DNA of 8,153 bases from Christensenella sp. UBA1224 (lineage in GTDB: Bacteria; Bacillota; Clostridia; Christensenellales; Aristaeellaceae): the NCBI GenBank assembly GCA_002309235.1, contig DBXA01000174.1:11226-19378 (forward strand), written 5' to 3'. Of the stretch, positions 1-5,436 are shown in pieces. The position numbers and the translations under genes were made by a program. Below the pieces are notes generated by a model, which worked only from the letters and a program-made list of their open reading frames with translations, ran no database searches and was not told the origin of the DNA. The number at the start of each line of letters is the position of its first letter. The stretch's first letter is position 1.

Positions 1-1359
1 GCGGCGTTCGGCTCCACCTGCCGCCCGCATGCAAAGGCGGCGGATTCACCGGAATGCGTGTGCCTGGCGGAATGCGGCGTGCAGGCGGTGACCGTGTTCG
101 GAAAGGCATCCCGGCATCATGTGGATAAGGTACTGGAGACAACGGAAGAAGAGAACCTGCGCATCATAGCGGATACGGTGGGTTATCTCAAAAAGAAGGG
201 GCTCCTGGTTGTTTTCGATGCCGAACATTTTTTCGACGGGTACGGCATCGACAGGGCGTACGCTCTGGACGTCTTAAAGACCGCAAGGGACGCTGGCGCC
301 GACAGGCTTGTCCTCTGCGACACCAACGGGGGAACGATGCCCTGGGATATCGCCCGGATCGTTGGGGACGCGGTGAGCACGTTAGGCGGGTACATCGGCA
401 TACACTGCCATAACGACGCGGGAATGGCCGCCGCCTGCACCATGGAGGCTGTGAGAGCAGGAGCCATGCATGTACAGGGCTCGGTAAACGGCTTCGGGGA
501 GCGCTGCGGGAACGCGGACCTGTGCACGGTGATACCGGGGCTCGCGCTGAAACTGGGGAAGGAAGTCTTAAGGGAGGGTTCGCTCAGCCGCTTAGGCGAT
601 ACGGCAAGACTTGTGGCGGATACGGTGAACCTGCCCATGAACGAGAACAGCCCTTACGTGGGCAGGAGCGCCTTCACCCACAAGGGAGGAATGCACATAG
701 ACGCCATGCTCAAGAACCCGGATACGTTTGAGCATGTGGACCCGGGAAAGTTAGGGGCGTCGAGGAAATACCTGCTCAGCGAAATGGCGGGCCGCGGCGC
801 GCTCATGACGAGGCTCAGGGAGATAGACCCTGCGCTTAAGAAGGAGAGCCCGGAAACAGGCAGGATACTGGGCGAGCTCAAGCAGCTGGAGGCGGACGGG
901 TATTCCTTTGAAGGGGCGGAAGCTTCCCTGAAGCTGAGGCTGCTGGAGATGCTGGGCAGGCGGCGAAGCTTCTTTAAGCTGACTGACTTTCATGTGGTAT
1001 GCGGAAAGCCCGGGGACAACGAGAACAGCCAGGCATATGTGAAGGTGACGGTAAACGGCCAGACGGAGATCACCGCCGATGAAGGGGACGGTCCTGTAAA
1101 CGCCATCGACCTTGCCGTGCGGAAGGCATTGGCCAGGTTCTACCCCTGCATCACCAGGATGAAGCTGATGGACTTCAAGGTGCGCGTGGTCAATAACCTG
1201 GGCACGGCGTCCGGCGTCCGCGTTGCAATGGAAACGACGGACGGCCGGCATGTGTGGTCTACGGTAGGCGTATCCTCCAATATCATAGAGGCCAGCGTCA
1301 TAGCCCTCACGGACAGCATCGAATACATGCTCTGCGGGGAGACAGAGGGATGGGATTGA
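1..1359 (+). CDS. cimA: Citramalate synthase, 5'-truncated by the window edge
   Basis: The product is a DRE-TIM metallolyase of the LeuA/HMG-CoA-lyase superfamily. CimA enzymes condense pyruvate with acetyl-CoA to give (R)-citramalate, the threonine-independent route to 2-ketobutyrate and isoleucine. The frame is open from base 1, and 452 residues are visible; relatives of about 530 residues suggest roughly 75 N-terminal residues are missing, including the DGxRDGxQ motif. Visible signatures are AFGSTCRPHAKA at the left edge, DTNGG, the metal-binding HCHND (403-417), NGFGERCGNADL, and AFTHKGGMHIDA. The C-terminal LeuA-type regulatory domain ends with GTASGVRV...VGVSSNIIEAS; the usual EASW reads EASV here. 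The downstream FEHVDP and SEMAGR elements and the C-terminal domain favour CimA over homocitrate synthase or plain 2-isopropylmalate synthase. Those neighbours remain possible because the N-terminus cannot be seen. The TGA stop is followed by a 118-bp gap with its own promoter, so this is probably a separate transcription unit from ylxM-ffh. Confidence 0.88.
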   Translation, partial: AAFGSTCRPHAKAADSPECVCLAECGVQAVTVFGKASRHHVDKVLETTEEENLRIIADTVGYLKKKGLLVVFDAEHFFDGYGIDRAYALDVLKTARDAGADRLVLCDTNGGTMPWDIARIVGDAVSTLGGYIGIHCHNDAGMAAACTMEAVRAGAMHVQGSVNGFGERCGNADLCTVIPGLALKLGKEVLREGSLSRLGDTARLVADTVNLPMNENSPYVGRSAFTHKGGMHIDAMLKNPDTFEHVDPGKLGASRKYLLSEMAGRGALMTRLREIDPALKKESPETGRILGELKQLEADGYSFEGAEASLKLRLLEMLGRRRSFFKLTDFHVVCGKPGDNENSQAYVKVTVNGQTEITADEGDGPVNAIDLAVRKALARFYPCITRMKLMDFKVRVVNNLGTASGVRVAMETTDGRHVWSTVGVSSNIIEASVIALTDSIEYMLCGETEGWD

Positions 1360-1421
1360 TCTTTGCAACGTGAAAAAACGGTTAAAATCATGCGGCATAC
1401 GCGGCTGTAAAGCTTTTTGAC

Positions 1422-1451
1422 TTGACAGGCGCGTTTGCCTTGTGTTATAGT
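1422..1451 (+). promoter_or_regulatory. Sigma-A-type promoter for ylxM-ffh operon
   Basis: A perfect -35 hexamer TTGACA (1422-1427) is followed by an 18-bp spacer and TATAGT (1446-1451). TGT immediately before the -10 makes it an extended -10. Transcription should begin near 1457-1459, giving a leader of only about 20 nt before the GGAGG (1466-1470) and ATG (1478) of ylxM. It is the best promoter match I can see in the window and separates the operon from cimA. No convincing terminator for cimA is visible just upstream. Confidence 0.8.
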
Positions 1452-1477
1452 ATCCACGCTCGCGCGGAGGTAAGTAT

Positions 1478-1786
1478 ATGGATAAACGCTTTTACATCAA
1501 CATGCTTTTTGATATATACGGCCCTCTCATGACGGACAAGCGCTCGGAAACGGTCAGGCTGTGCCTGGAGGAGGATCTCTCTCTCAGCGAAGCGGCAGAG
1601 GCCACAGGCGTTTCCCGCCAGGCGGTGCACGACAGTCTGAACAAGGCGGAAAAGCAGCTGGAGGAATACGAGAGGCTGCTGGGTGTGCTGAAGATGAAGC
1701 GCGCAGCGCAGGAAGCAATGAGGCTTCTGGACGAGGGAGATATAAAGGGTGCCAGGAAGGCGCTCTCGGAAATAGCGGAAGGGTAA
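1478..1786 (+). CDS. ylxM: YlxM/p13 family HTH protein, SRP-associated
   Basis: A 102-residue protein with the YlxM layout: an N-terminal stretch opening with YINMLFDIYGPLMTDKR, a sigma-70 region-4-like helix-turn-helix at about residues 28-58 (LSLSEAAEATGVSRQAVHDS), and a charged helical C-terminus (KAEKQLEEYERLLG onward). YlxM homologues are encoded next to ffh in many Bacillota and Mycoplasma. They are reported to bind SRP components and are thought to modulate the particle, although the fold suggests nucleic-acid binding. The ATG start is set by GGAGG at 1466-1470 with a 7-nt spacer. The stop lies 18 bp before ffh, and the two are clearly co-transcribed. In Bacillus subtilis ftsY precedes ylxM; here cimA and a promoter do. 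Confidence 0.9.
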   Translation: MDKRFYINMLFDIYGPLMTDKRSETVRLCLEEDLSLSEAAEATGVSRQAVHDSLNKAEKQLEEYERLLGVLKMKRAAQEAMRLLDEGDIKGARKALSEIAEG

Positions 1787-1804
1787 AAAGGAGGCAGTCG
1801 GGCA

Positions 1805-3151
1805 ATGGCGTTTGAGGGGCTTACCGAAAAACTATCACAGGCGTTTAAAAAGCTCGGCAGCCACGGAAAGCTCAGCGAAGCGGATGTCAAGACCGCGATG
1901 CGGGAGGTCCGCATGGCGCTGCTCGAGGCGGACGTCAACTACCTGGTCGTCAAGGATTTTGTCAAAAAGGTATCGGAACGCGCCGTCGGCACCGAGATCC
2001 TGAGCAGTCTGCAGCCCGGGCAGCAGGTCATCAAGATCGTCAATGAAGAGCTGACAGAGCTCATGGGCGGCACGAATGCGCGCCTTACCTATTCGCCCCG
2101 CGTGCCCACCATATACATGCTGTGCGGCCTGCAGGGCGCAGGTAAGACCACCATGGCGGCAAAGCTGGGCAAGATGTTCATCAAGCAGGGCAAAAAGCCG
2201 CTGCTTGTGGCCGGAGACGTGTATAGGCCTGCCGCTATCAAACAGCTTCAGGTAGTCGGCGAACAGGCGGGAGCGGAGGTCTTTGAGCGCGGACAGGGTG
2301 ACCCGGTCAAGATAGCTGAGGAGGCCGTGGAATACGCCCGGTACTACGGCAGAGACCCGGTCATCATCGATACGGCGGGCCGCCTGCACATAGATGACAC
2401 GCTCATGCAGGAGCTGCGCAATGTGCGCGATACGGTAAAGCCGCAGGAGATATTGCTGGTGGTCGATGCCATGACCGGCCAGGACGCGGTCAACGTATCG
2501 GATACCTTCAATAAAGAATTGGGCGTTGACGGCGTTATCCTGACGAAGCTGGACGGCGATACCAGGGGCGGTGCAGCGATATCCGTAAAAGCGGTCACCG
2601 GGAAGCCCATCAAGTTCTGCGGCAGCGGTGAAAAGCTGGATGATATCGAGCCCTTCCATCCGGATCGCATGGCTTCCAGGATACTGGGTATGGGCGATAT
2701 GCTCACCCTGATTGAGAAGGCTACCACGGCCATCGATGAACAGGATGCCGCAGATCTTGAGAAAAAGCTTCGCAGCCAGAAGTTCGACCTGCAGGATTAT
2801 CTGGAGCAGATGGATCAGCTCAAAAAGATGGGCGGCATCAAGAACATGCTCAAGATGATCCCCGGCCTTGCCGGCAGGATCAACGAGGATGATATAGACG
2901 AGGATAAGATCCAGAAGGCGCAGGGTAGGAGCAAGGCCATCATACTATCCATGACGATGATGGAGCGCAGGCATCCGGACATCCTGAATGCCAGCCGCCG
3001 CCGCCGCATCGCGGCAGGCGCGGGCACAACGGTGCAGGAAGTCAACAAGCTCATCAAGCAGTTTGATGACGCCAAGCAGATGATGAAATCCTTTATGGGT
3101 GCGGGCAAGCGCGGCAAAATGCGCATGCCCTTCGGAAAAGGCTTCCGCTGA
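1805..3151 (+). CDS. ffh: Signal recognition particle GTPase Ffh (SRP54)
   Basis: A 448-residue protein, full length for bacterial Ffh. It binds 4.5S/6S SRP RNA and signal sequences of nascent membrane proteins and delivers ribosomes to FtsY at the membrane. The N domain (about 1-95) is followed by the G domain. That domain carries G1 GLQGAGKTT (108-116), DVYRPAA (138-144), G3 DTAGR (189-193), DAMTGQDAV (221-229), G4 TKLDGDTRGG (247-256) and SGEKLDDIEPFHP (274-286). The methionine-rich M domain (about 328-448) has the RNA-binding loop SRRRRIAAGAGT (397-408) and KMGGIKNMLKMIPG. AAGGAGG at 1788-1794 lies 10 nt before the ATG, between the ylxM stop and this start. All GTPase motifs look intact. 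A 51-bp gap separates it from rpsP. Confidence 0.98.
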   Translation: MAFEGLTEKLSQAFKKLGSHGKLSEADVKTAMREVRMALLEADVNYLVVKDFVKKVSERAVGTEILSSLQPGQQVIKIVNEELTELMGGTNARLTYSPRVPTIYMLCGLQGAGKTTMAAKLGKMFIKQGKKPLLVAGDVYRPAAIKQLQVVGEQAGAEVFERGQGDPVKIAEEAVEYARYYGRDPVIIDTAGRLHIDDTLMQELRNVRDTVKPQEILLVVDAMTGQDAVNVSDTFNKELGVDGVILTKLDGDTRGGAAISVKAVTGKPIKFCGSGEKLDDIEPFHPDRMASRILGMGDMLTLIEKATTAIDEQDAADLEKKLRSQKFDLQDYLEQMDQLKKMGGIKNMLKMIPGLAGRINEDDIDEDKIQKAQGRSKAIILSMTMMERRHPDILNASRRRRIAAGAGTTVQEVNKLIKQFDDAKQMMKSFMGAGKRGKMRMPFGKGFR

Positions 3152-3202
3152 GGAGGCCGGGACATATTCATATACAGTCATTAATTTGAGGAGGAAAACA
3201 CC

Positions 3203-3451
3203 ATGGTAAAGATCCGTCTGAAGAGAATGGGCATGAAGAAGGAGCCCTTCTACCGCATCGTAGTCACCGACAGCCGCAACCCCCGCGATGGACGCTTCAT
3301 TGAGGAGATCGGCTATTACAATCCCGTCAGCGAGCCCGTACAGCTGAAGGTCAATACAGAGCGCGCCCAGTACTGGCTCTCCGTCGGCGCACAGCCCACA
3401 GAGACCGCCGGCGCACTGATCAAGAAGGCGCTCCCCAAGGCGGAGGCGTAA
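3203..3451 (+). CDS. rpsP: Small ribosomal subunit protein bS16
   Basis: An 82-residue S16 protein of typical length, an early-binding primary component of the 30S subunit that contacts 16S rRNA. The opening VKIRLKRMGMKKEPFYRIVV, then RNPRDGRFIEEIGYYNP and the WLSVGAQPTETAGAL segment, are diagnostic. The start is set by a strong GAGGAGG (3188-3194) with an 8-nt spacer, the strongest ribosome binding site in the operon and suited to a ribosomal protein. It lies 51 bp after ffh; I see no convincing extra promoter in that gap. The khpA start follows only 6 bp after its stop. Confidence 0.98.
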   Translation: MVKIRLKRMGMKKEPFYRIVVTDSRNPRDGRFIEEIGYYNPVSEPVQLKVNTERAQYWLSVGAQPTETAGALIKKALPKAEA

Positions 3452-3457
3452 GCTTTC

Positions 3458-3685
3458 ATGGAAGAACTGGTAAGCTATATCGCCAAAACGCTGGTGACGA
3501 TGCCTGATCAGGTGGAAGTGAAGCGCACGGAAACCGAGCAGGCGATCACGCTGGAGCTGCACGTGGCGCCGGATGACATGGGAAAGGTCATCGGTAAGCA
3601 GGGCCGTATCGCCAAATCGATCCGTACCCTGGTCAAGGCAGCTACGATCAAGGACGAAAAGCCCACTTTTGTGGAGATCGTCTGA
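3458..3685 (+). CDS. khpA: KhpA, single KH-domain RNA-binding protein (YlqC family)
   Basis: A 75-residue protein made of one type-II KH domain. The GxxG RNA-binding loop is visible in GKVIGKQGRIAKSIRTLVKA, at about residues 42-61. In Bacillota, KhpA is known to partner with KhpB (Jag/EloR) and to bind many small RNAs and mRNAs, influencing cell elongation and division. Its place between rpsP and rimM matches the ylqC position in Bacillus. The ribosome binding site GGAGG (3442-3446) lies inside the end of rpsP, 11 nt before this ATG, so the two are probably translationally linked. A terminator-like hairpin begins 6 bp after the stop. The ylqD gene that follows in Bacillus is absent. Confidence 0.93.
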   Translation: MEELVSYIAKTLVTMPDQVEVKRTETEQAITLELHVAPDDMGKVIGKQGRIAKSIRTLVKAATIKDEKPTFVEIV

Positions 3686-3691
3686 TACAGG

Positions 3692-3730
3692 AACGTCCTT
3701 CGGCATCGCCTGCCGGAGGACGTTTGTTTT
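3692..3730 (+). terminator. Intrinsic terminator-like hairpin inside the operon
   Basis: AACGTCCTTCGGCA (3692-3705) pairs with TGCCGGAGGACGTT (3711-3724), a 14-bp stem with a single T-G wobble and a 5-nt loop. The tail TGTTTT (3725-3730) follows at once. This is a canonical rho-independent shape on the + strand; the opposite strand has no T tract. It lies between khpA and rimM, so it would end many transcripts after rpsP-khpA unless RNA polymerase reads through. No promoter fits in the 21 bp between its tail and the likely rimM start. Confidence 0.8.
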
Positions 3731-3738
3731 AAAGATAA

Positions 3739-3743
3739 GAGGG
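3739..3743 (+). promoter_or_regulatory. rimM ribosome binding site supporting an ATC start
   Basis: GAGGG at 3739-3743 is the only purine-rich anti-16S match upstream of rimM. Its spacer to ATC at 3752 is 8 nt, ideal, and to ACG at 3749 is 5 nt. It is far too distant (68 nt) from the first ATG at 3812. It is weaker than the GGAGG sites of ylxM, ffh, rpsP and khpA. Confidence 0.55.
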
Positions 3744-3751
3744 TGTGAACG

Positions 3752-4291
3752 ATCGAAAACGCGTATCTTCTGATCGGTGAGATCACAAAGCCGCAGGGCA
3801 TCAAAGGGGAAATGAAGGTCCGCCCGGTCACCTGTGACGTATCCAGGTTCGAGGGGATGGAATACGTATATACAGAAAAGAACGGCGTGTATACCAAGGT
3901 GGGCATCCATGTGCGCTCGGTAAGCGCCGATGCCGTGTTCATCAATATGGAAGGCGTTGAGACGCGCGAGGACGCCGAAAAGAAGCGCGGTACCCGCCTG
4001 TACATCGACAGGGAGCACGCAGTGGAGCTGGGGCCGGATGAGGATTTCCTGGTGGATATCGTAGGCTGTGAGGCCATAGATGAAGAAGGCACGGTATACG
4101 GCCGCATCACGGATGTGCTGCAGCCCGGCGGGAACGATGTGTACGTTTGCGAAGGAAAGTTGGGCGAGATACTGATCCCGGCGCTCAAAGCGGTCGTCCT
4201 GAATGTGGACGCGGAAAACAAGCGGATGCTGCTCGACCGGAAACACCTGTATGAAACAGCCGTATTTCCGGACAGTGAGAGTATCCGCTGA
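3752..4291 (+). CDS. rimM: Ribosome maturation factor RimM, apparent non-canonical ATC start
   Basis: RimM binds ribosomal protein S19 and assists maturation of the 30S head. From the proposed start the protein is 179 residues, normal for the family. The N-terminal RimM beta-barrel opens with a conserved G-I/x-G-GE-K pattern, here GEITKPQGIKGEMKVRP. The C-terminal PRC-barrel contains EDFLVDIVGCEA, the YGRITDVLQPGGNDVYVC segment and ILIPALKAVVLNVD. The reading frame is closed by TGA at 3746-3748, and no ATG, GTG or TTG occurs until ATG 3812. Starting at 3812 would delete the conserved first strand. ATC at 3752 with GAGGG 8 nt upstream is the best initiator; the encoded context (start-ENAYLLIGE) is just what an ATG there would give. 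ACG 3749 or CTG 3770 are alternatives, as is a single-base error. The stop is 14 bp before trmD. Confidence 0.85.
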   Translation: MENAYLLIGEITKPQGIKGEMKVRPVTCDVSRFEGMEYVYTEKNGVYTKVGIHVRSVSADAVFINMEGVETREDAEKKRGTRLYIDREHAVELGPDEDFLVDIVGCEAIDEEGTVYGRITDVLQPGGNDVYVCEGKLGEILIPALKAVVLNVDAENKRMLLDRKHLYETAVFPDSESIR

Positions 4292-4305
4292 GGGGTGAGG
4301 TCTTT

Positions 4306-5052
4306 ATGCGCATTCGGGTGCTGACGGTCTTCCCAGGTATGATCCGCGCTGCGATCAGGGAAAGCATACTTGGCCGTGCCGTGTCCGCAGGCCTTGTGGA
4401 TATAGATGCGGTGGACATACGCCCCTTTTCGGAGAACAAGCACAGGAATACAGATGACTATCCCTTCGGCGGGGGAAGCGGCATGCTCATGCTGGCGCAG
4501 CCCATCGTGGATGCCACGGAGTTTACCGATAAGCGCCTTACGCGGGATGGGAGCGGGCAGCCCAGACATATCTACCTTTCGCCCAGGGGCAGGGTATTTG
4601 ACCAGAAGATGGCGGAAGAGCTGTCAGGGGAGACGAACATCGTGCTGCTTTGCGGCCATTACGAAGGGGTCGACCAGCGGGCGCTGGATATCTGCGGGTA
4701 TGAGGAAGTGTCGCTGGGGGATTTTGTGCTCTCCGGCGGGGAATACGCCGCCGTGTGCGTTTGTGATGCCGTTTCCAGGCTGGTGCCCGGCGTACTGGGC
4801 GGTGAGGATTCCGCGGTTGACGAAAGCTTTTCCTCGGGGCTGTTGGAGTATCCGCAGTATACGAGGCCGAGGGTGTATCGCGGCCTGGAGGTGCCAGAGG
4901 TGCTGCTGGACGGAAACCATGCTTTGATCGAACGCTGGAAAAGGGAGCAGGCGCTGCGGATAACCTTTGAAAGGCGGCCGGAGCTGCTGGAAAACATACC
5001 GCTCGACAAAAAAGACAAGCTGTTCCTGGAAAAGCTCCGTGAGGGCGAGTGA
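4306..5052 (+). CDS. trmD: tRNA (guanine-N1)-methyltransferase TrmD
   Basis: A 248-residue SPOUT-class (trefoil-knot) enzyme that methylates G37 of tRNAs using S-adenosylmethionine, preventing +1 frameshifting. Family motifs in order are LTVFPGM (6-12), DDYPFGGGSGM (50-60), IYLSPRGR (89-96), LLCGHYEGVDQR (114-125), EVSLGDFVLSGGE (134-146), and LLEYPQYTRP (179-188) preceded by DESF (172-175). In the Haemophilus influenzae enzyme the residue just before this Ser is catalytic Asp169. Here that position is Glu173, with Asp172 beside it. The start is set by GGTGAGG (4294-4300), 5 nt upstream. It follows rimM as in most bacteria and would share its transcript. The gene normally next, rplS, is not found. 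Only a weak 5-bp hairpin (CCCGG 5054-5058 / CCGGG 5071-5075) without a good T tract follows. Confidence 0.97.
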   Translation: MRIRVLTVFPGMIRAAIRESILGRAVSAGLVDIDAVDIRPFSENKHRNTDDYPFGGGSGMLMLAQPIVDATEFTDKRLTRDGSGQPRHIYLSPRGRVFDQKMAEELSGETNIVLLCGHYEGVDQRALDICGYEEVSLGDFVLSGGEYAAVCVCDAVSRLVPGVLGGEDSAVDESFSSGLLEYPQYTRPRVYRGLEVPEVLLDGNHALIERWKREQALRITFERRPELLENIPLDKKDKLFLEKLREGE

Positions 5053-5118
5053 TCCCGGATAAAAAGGATACCGGGCTTTGACAGCGACCGATCTGGGATC
5101 CGCTTCCGGATTGGCCGC

Positions 5119-5150
5119 TTGATGTATTATGGCCCATAATATAATATAAT
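5119..5150 (+). promoter_or_regulatory. Possible promoter with tandem TATAAT boxes
   Basis: Two overlapping TATAAT hexamers lie at 5140-5145 and 5145-5150. The nearest -35-like hexamer, TTGATG (5119-5124), is 15 or 20 bp away, neither ideal, so the call rests mainly on the perfect -10 boxes and local AT richness. A start near 5152-5157 would serve the small ORF and the acetyltransferase gene. Confidence 0.35.
5125..5141. promoter_or_regulatory. 17-bp palindrome, operator-like
   Basis: TATTATGGCCCATAATA is a perfect 8-bp inverted repeat around one central base. It lies between the -35-like and -10-like hexamers of the possible promoter and overlaps the first TATAAT by two bases. A dimeric repressor bound there would block transcription. 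As RNA it could also fold as a 7-bp stem with a GCC loop. No regulator gene is visible nearby. Confidence 0.4.
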
Positions 5151-5170
5151 GATGCTGACAATTATTGGAG

Positions 5171-5427
5171 ATGAAATCCGGATCGGTCGATGAAGAAGTG
5201 AGCATTGCAGATCAGCTGTGCAATGCTTAAACAAACAGGGAGGCATCTGCTTCGATCAGGATCATGGCATCGAGGTTTTCACAACATGGGGCCTGAATGA
5301 CATCGTTTCATGGCACCATGGAGAGGAAACATCTCCGGTGGATCCCGACTGTGACCTGAAGCCCTTCACTATGAAGTATATCGAGGCGTTTTCCGTGAAA
5401 TATGACCGCAGAAAATGCATGGAGTGA
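5171..5427 (+). pseudogene. Small, possibly frameshifted coding remnant
   Basis: Positions 5218-5427 are open in one frame (69 codons from a GTG with no ribosome binding site). The readable part includes GGICFDQDHGIEVFTTWGLN and continues to YDRRKCME and a stop. A second frame from ATG 5171 gives MKSGSVDEEVSIADQLCNA and stops at 5228-5230. A -1 shift at GCT|TAA would join them into one protein of about 85 residues. I do not firmly recognise it. The IEVFTTWGLNDI segment faintly resembles the IEVFAPxGLDDLF region near the C-terminus of DUF925-type (NTP_transf_6) nucleotidyltransferases, from memory and weakly. ATG 5171 directly abuts its GGAG, which is poor spacing. The stop is 9 bp before the acetyltransferase ATG, so translational coupling is possible. 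It could be a decayed gene, a sequencing frameshift, or an intact small ORF starting near 5218. Confidence 0.35.
5199..5229. repeat. Hairpin across the start of the small ORF
   Basis: AGCATTGCA (5201-5209) and TGCAATGCT (5219-5227) are perfect 9-bp arms. They extend by a G-T wobble and a T-A pair to 11 bp around the 9-nt loop GATCAGCTG. No T tract follows on either strand, so it is not a standard terminator. It covers GTG 5218 and ends just before AGGGAGG (5237-5243), a good ribosome-binding sequence that has no start codon at a usable distance in the open frame. Confidence 0.5.
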
Positions 5428-5436
5428 AGAAACAAT

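Larger units (their letters stand above)
5085..5189. repeat. Long-range inverted repeat with nested palindromes
   Basis: CGACCGATCTGGG (5085-5097) can pair with TCCGGATCGGTCG (5177-5189) over 13 contiguous base pairs. Two of these are G-T wobbles and the outer nine are perfect. The enclosed 79 nt hold a small hairpin, ATCCG (5098-5102) with CGGAT (5107-5111) around a CTTC loop, stacked directly on the long stem. They also hold the palindrome at 5125-5141. The layout could be a structured RNA in the trmD 3' region or a small mobile-element relic. I see no target-site duplication at its ends. Confidence 0.45.

Noticed and set aside
1360..1420. Terminator for cimA
   Set aside because: Only a 3-4 bp stem around GTAA precedes the T run at 1414-1418; too weak to call.
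1835..2659. 274-codon open frame on the - strand within ffh
   Set aside because: The opposite strand encodes intact SRP GTPase motifs throughout; this is a shadow frame.
3152..3202. Promoter between ffh and rpsP
   Set aside because: AT-rich hexamers are present but no -35 at a proper distance; the gap is only 51 bp.
2945..4246. 433-codon open frame on the - strand
   Set aside because: It runs antisense across four conserved genes (ffh, rpsP, khpA, rimM) and their gaps, with no recognisable product; it is a by-product of GC-rich codon use.
3508..4569. 353-codon open frame on the - strand
   Set aside because: It is antisense to khpA, rimM and the start of trmD, serine/arginine-rich low-complexity translation, with no family signature.
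5054..5080. Terminator directly after trmD
   Set aside because: The stem is only 5 bp (CCCGG/CCGGG) with a 12-nt loop and the tail CTTTG lacks a T run.
5221..5236. Programmed -1 frameshift site (TTAAAC) in the small ORF
   Set aside because: The heptamer is not in the correct register for the upstream frame, and decay or a sequencing error explains the shift more simply.
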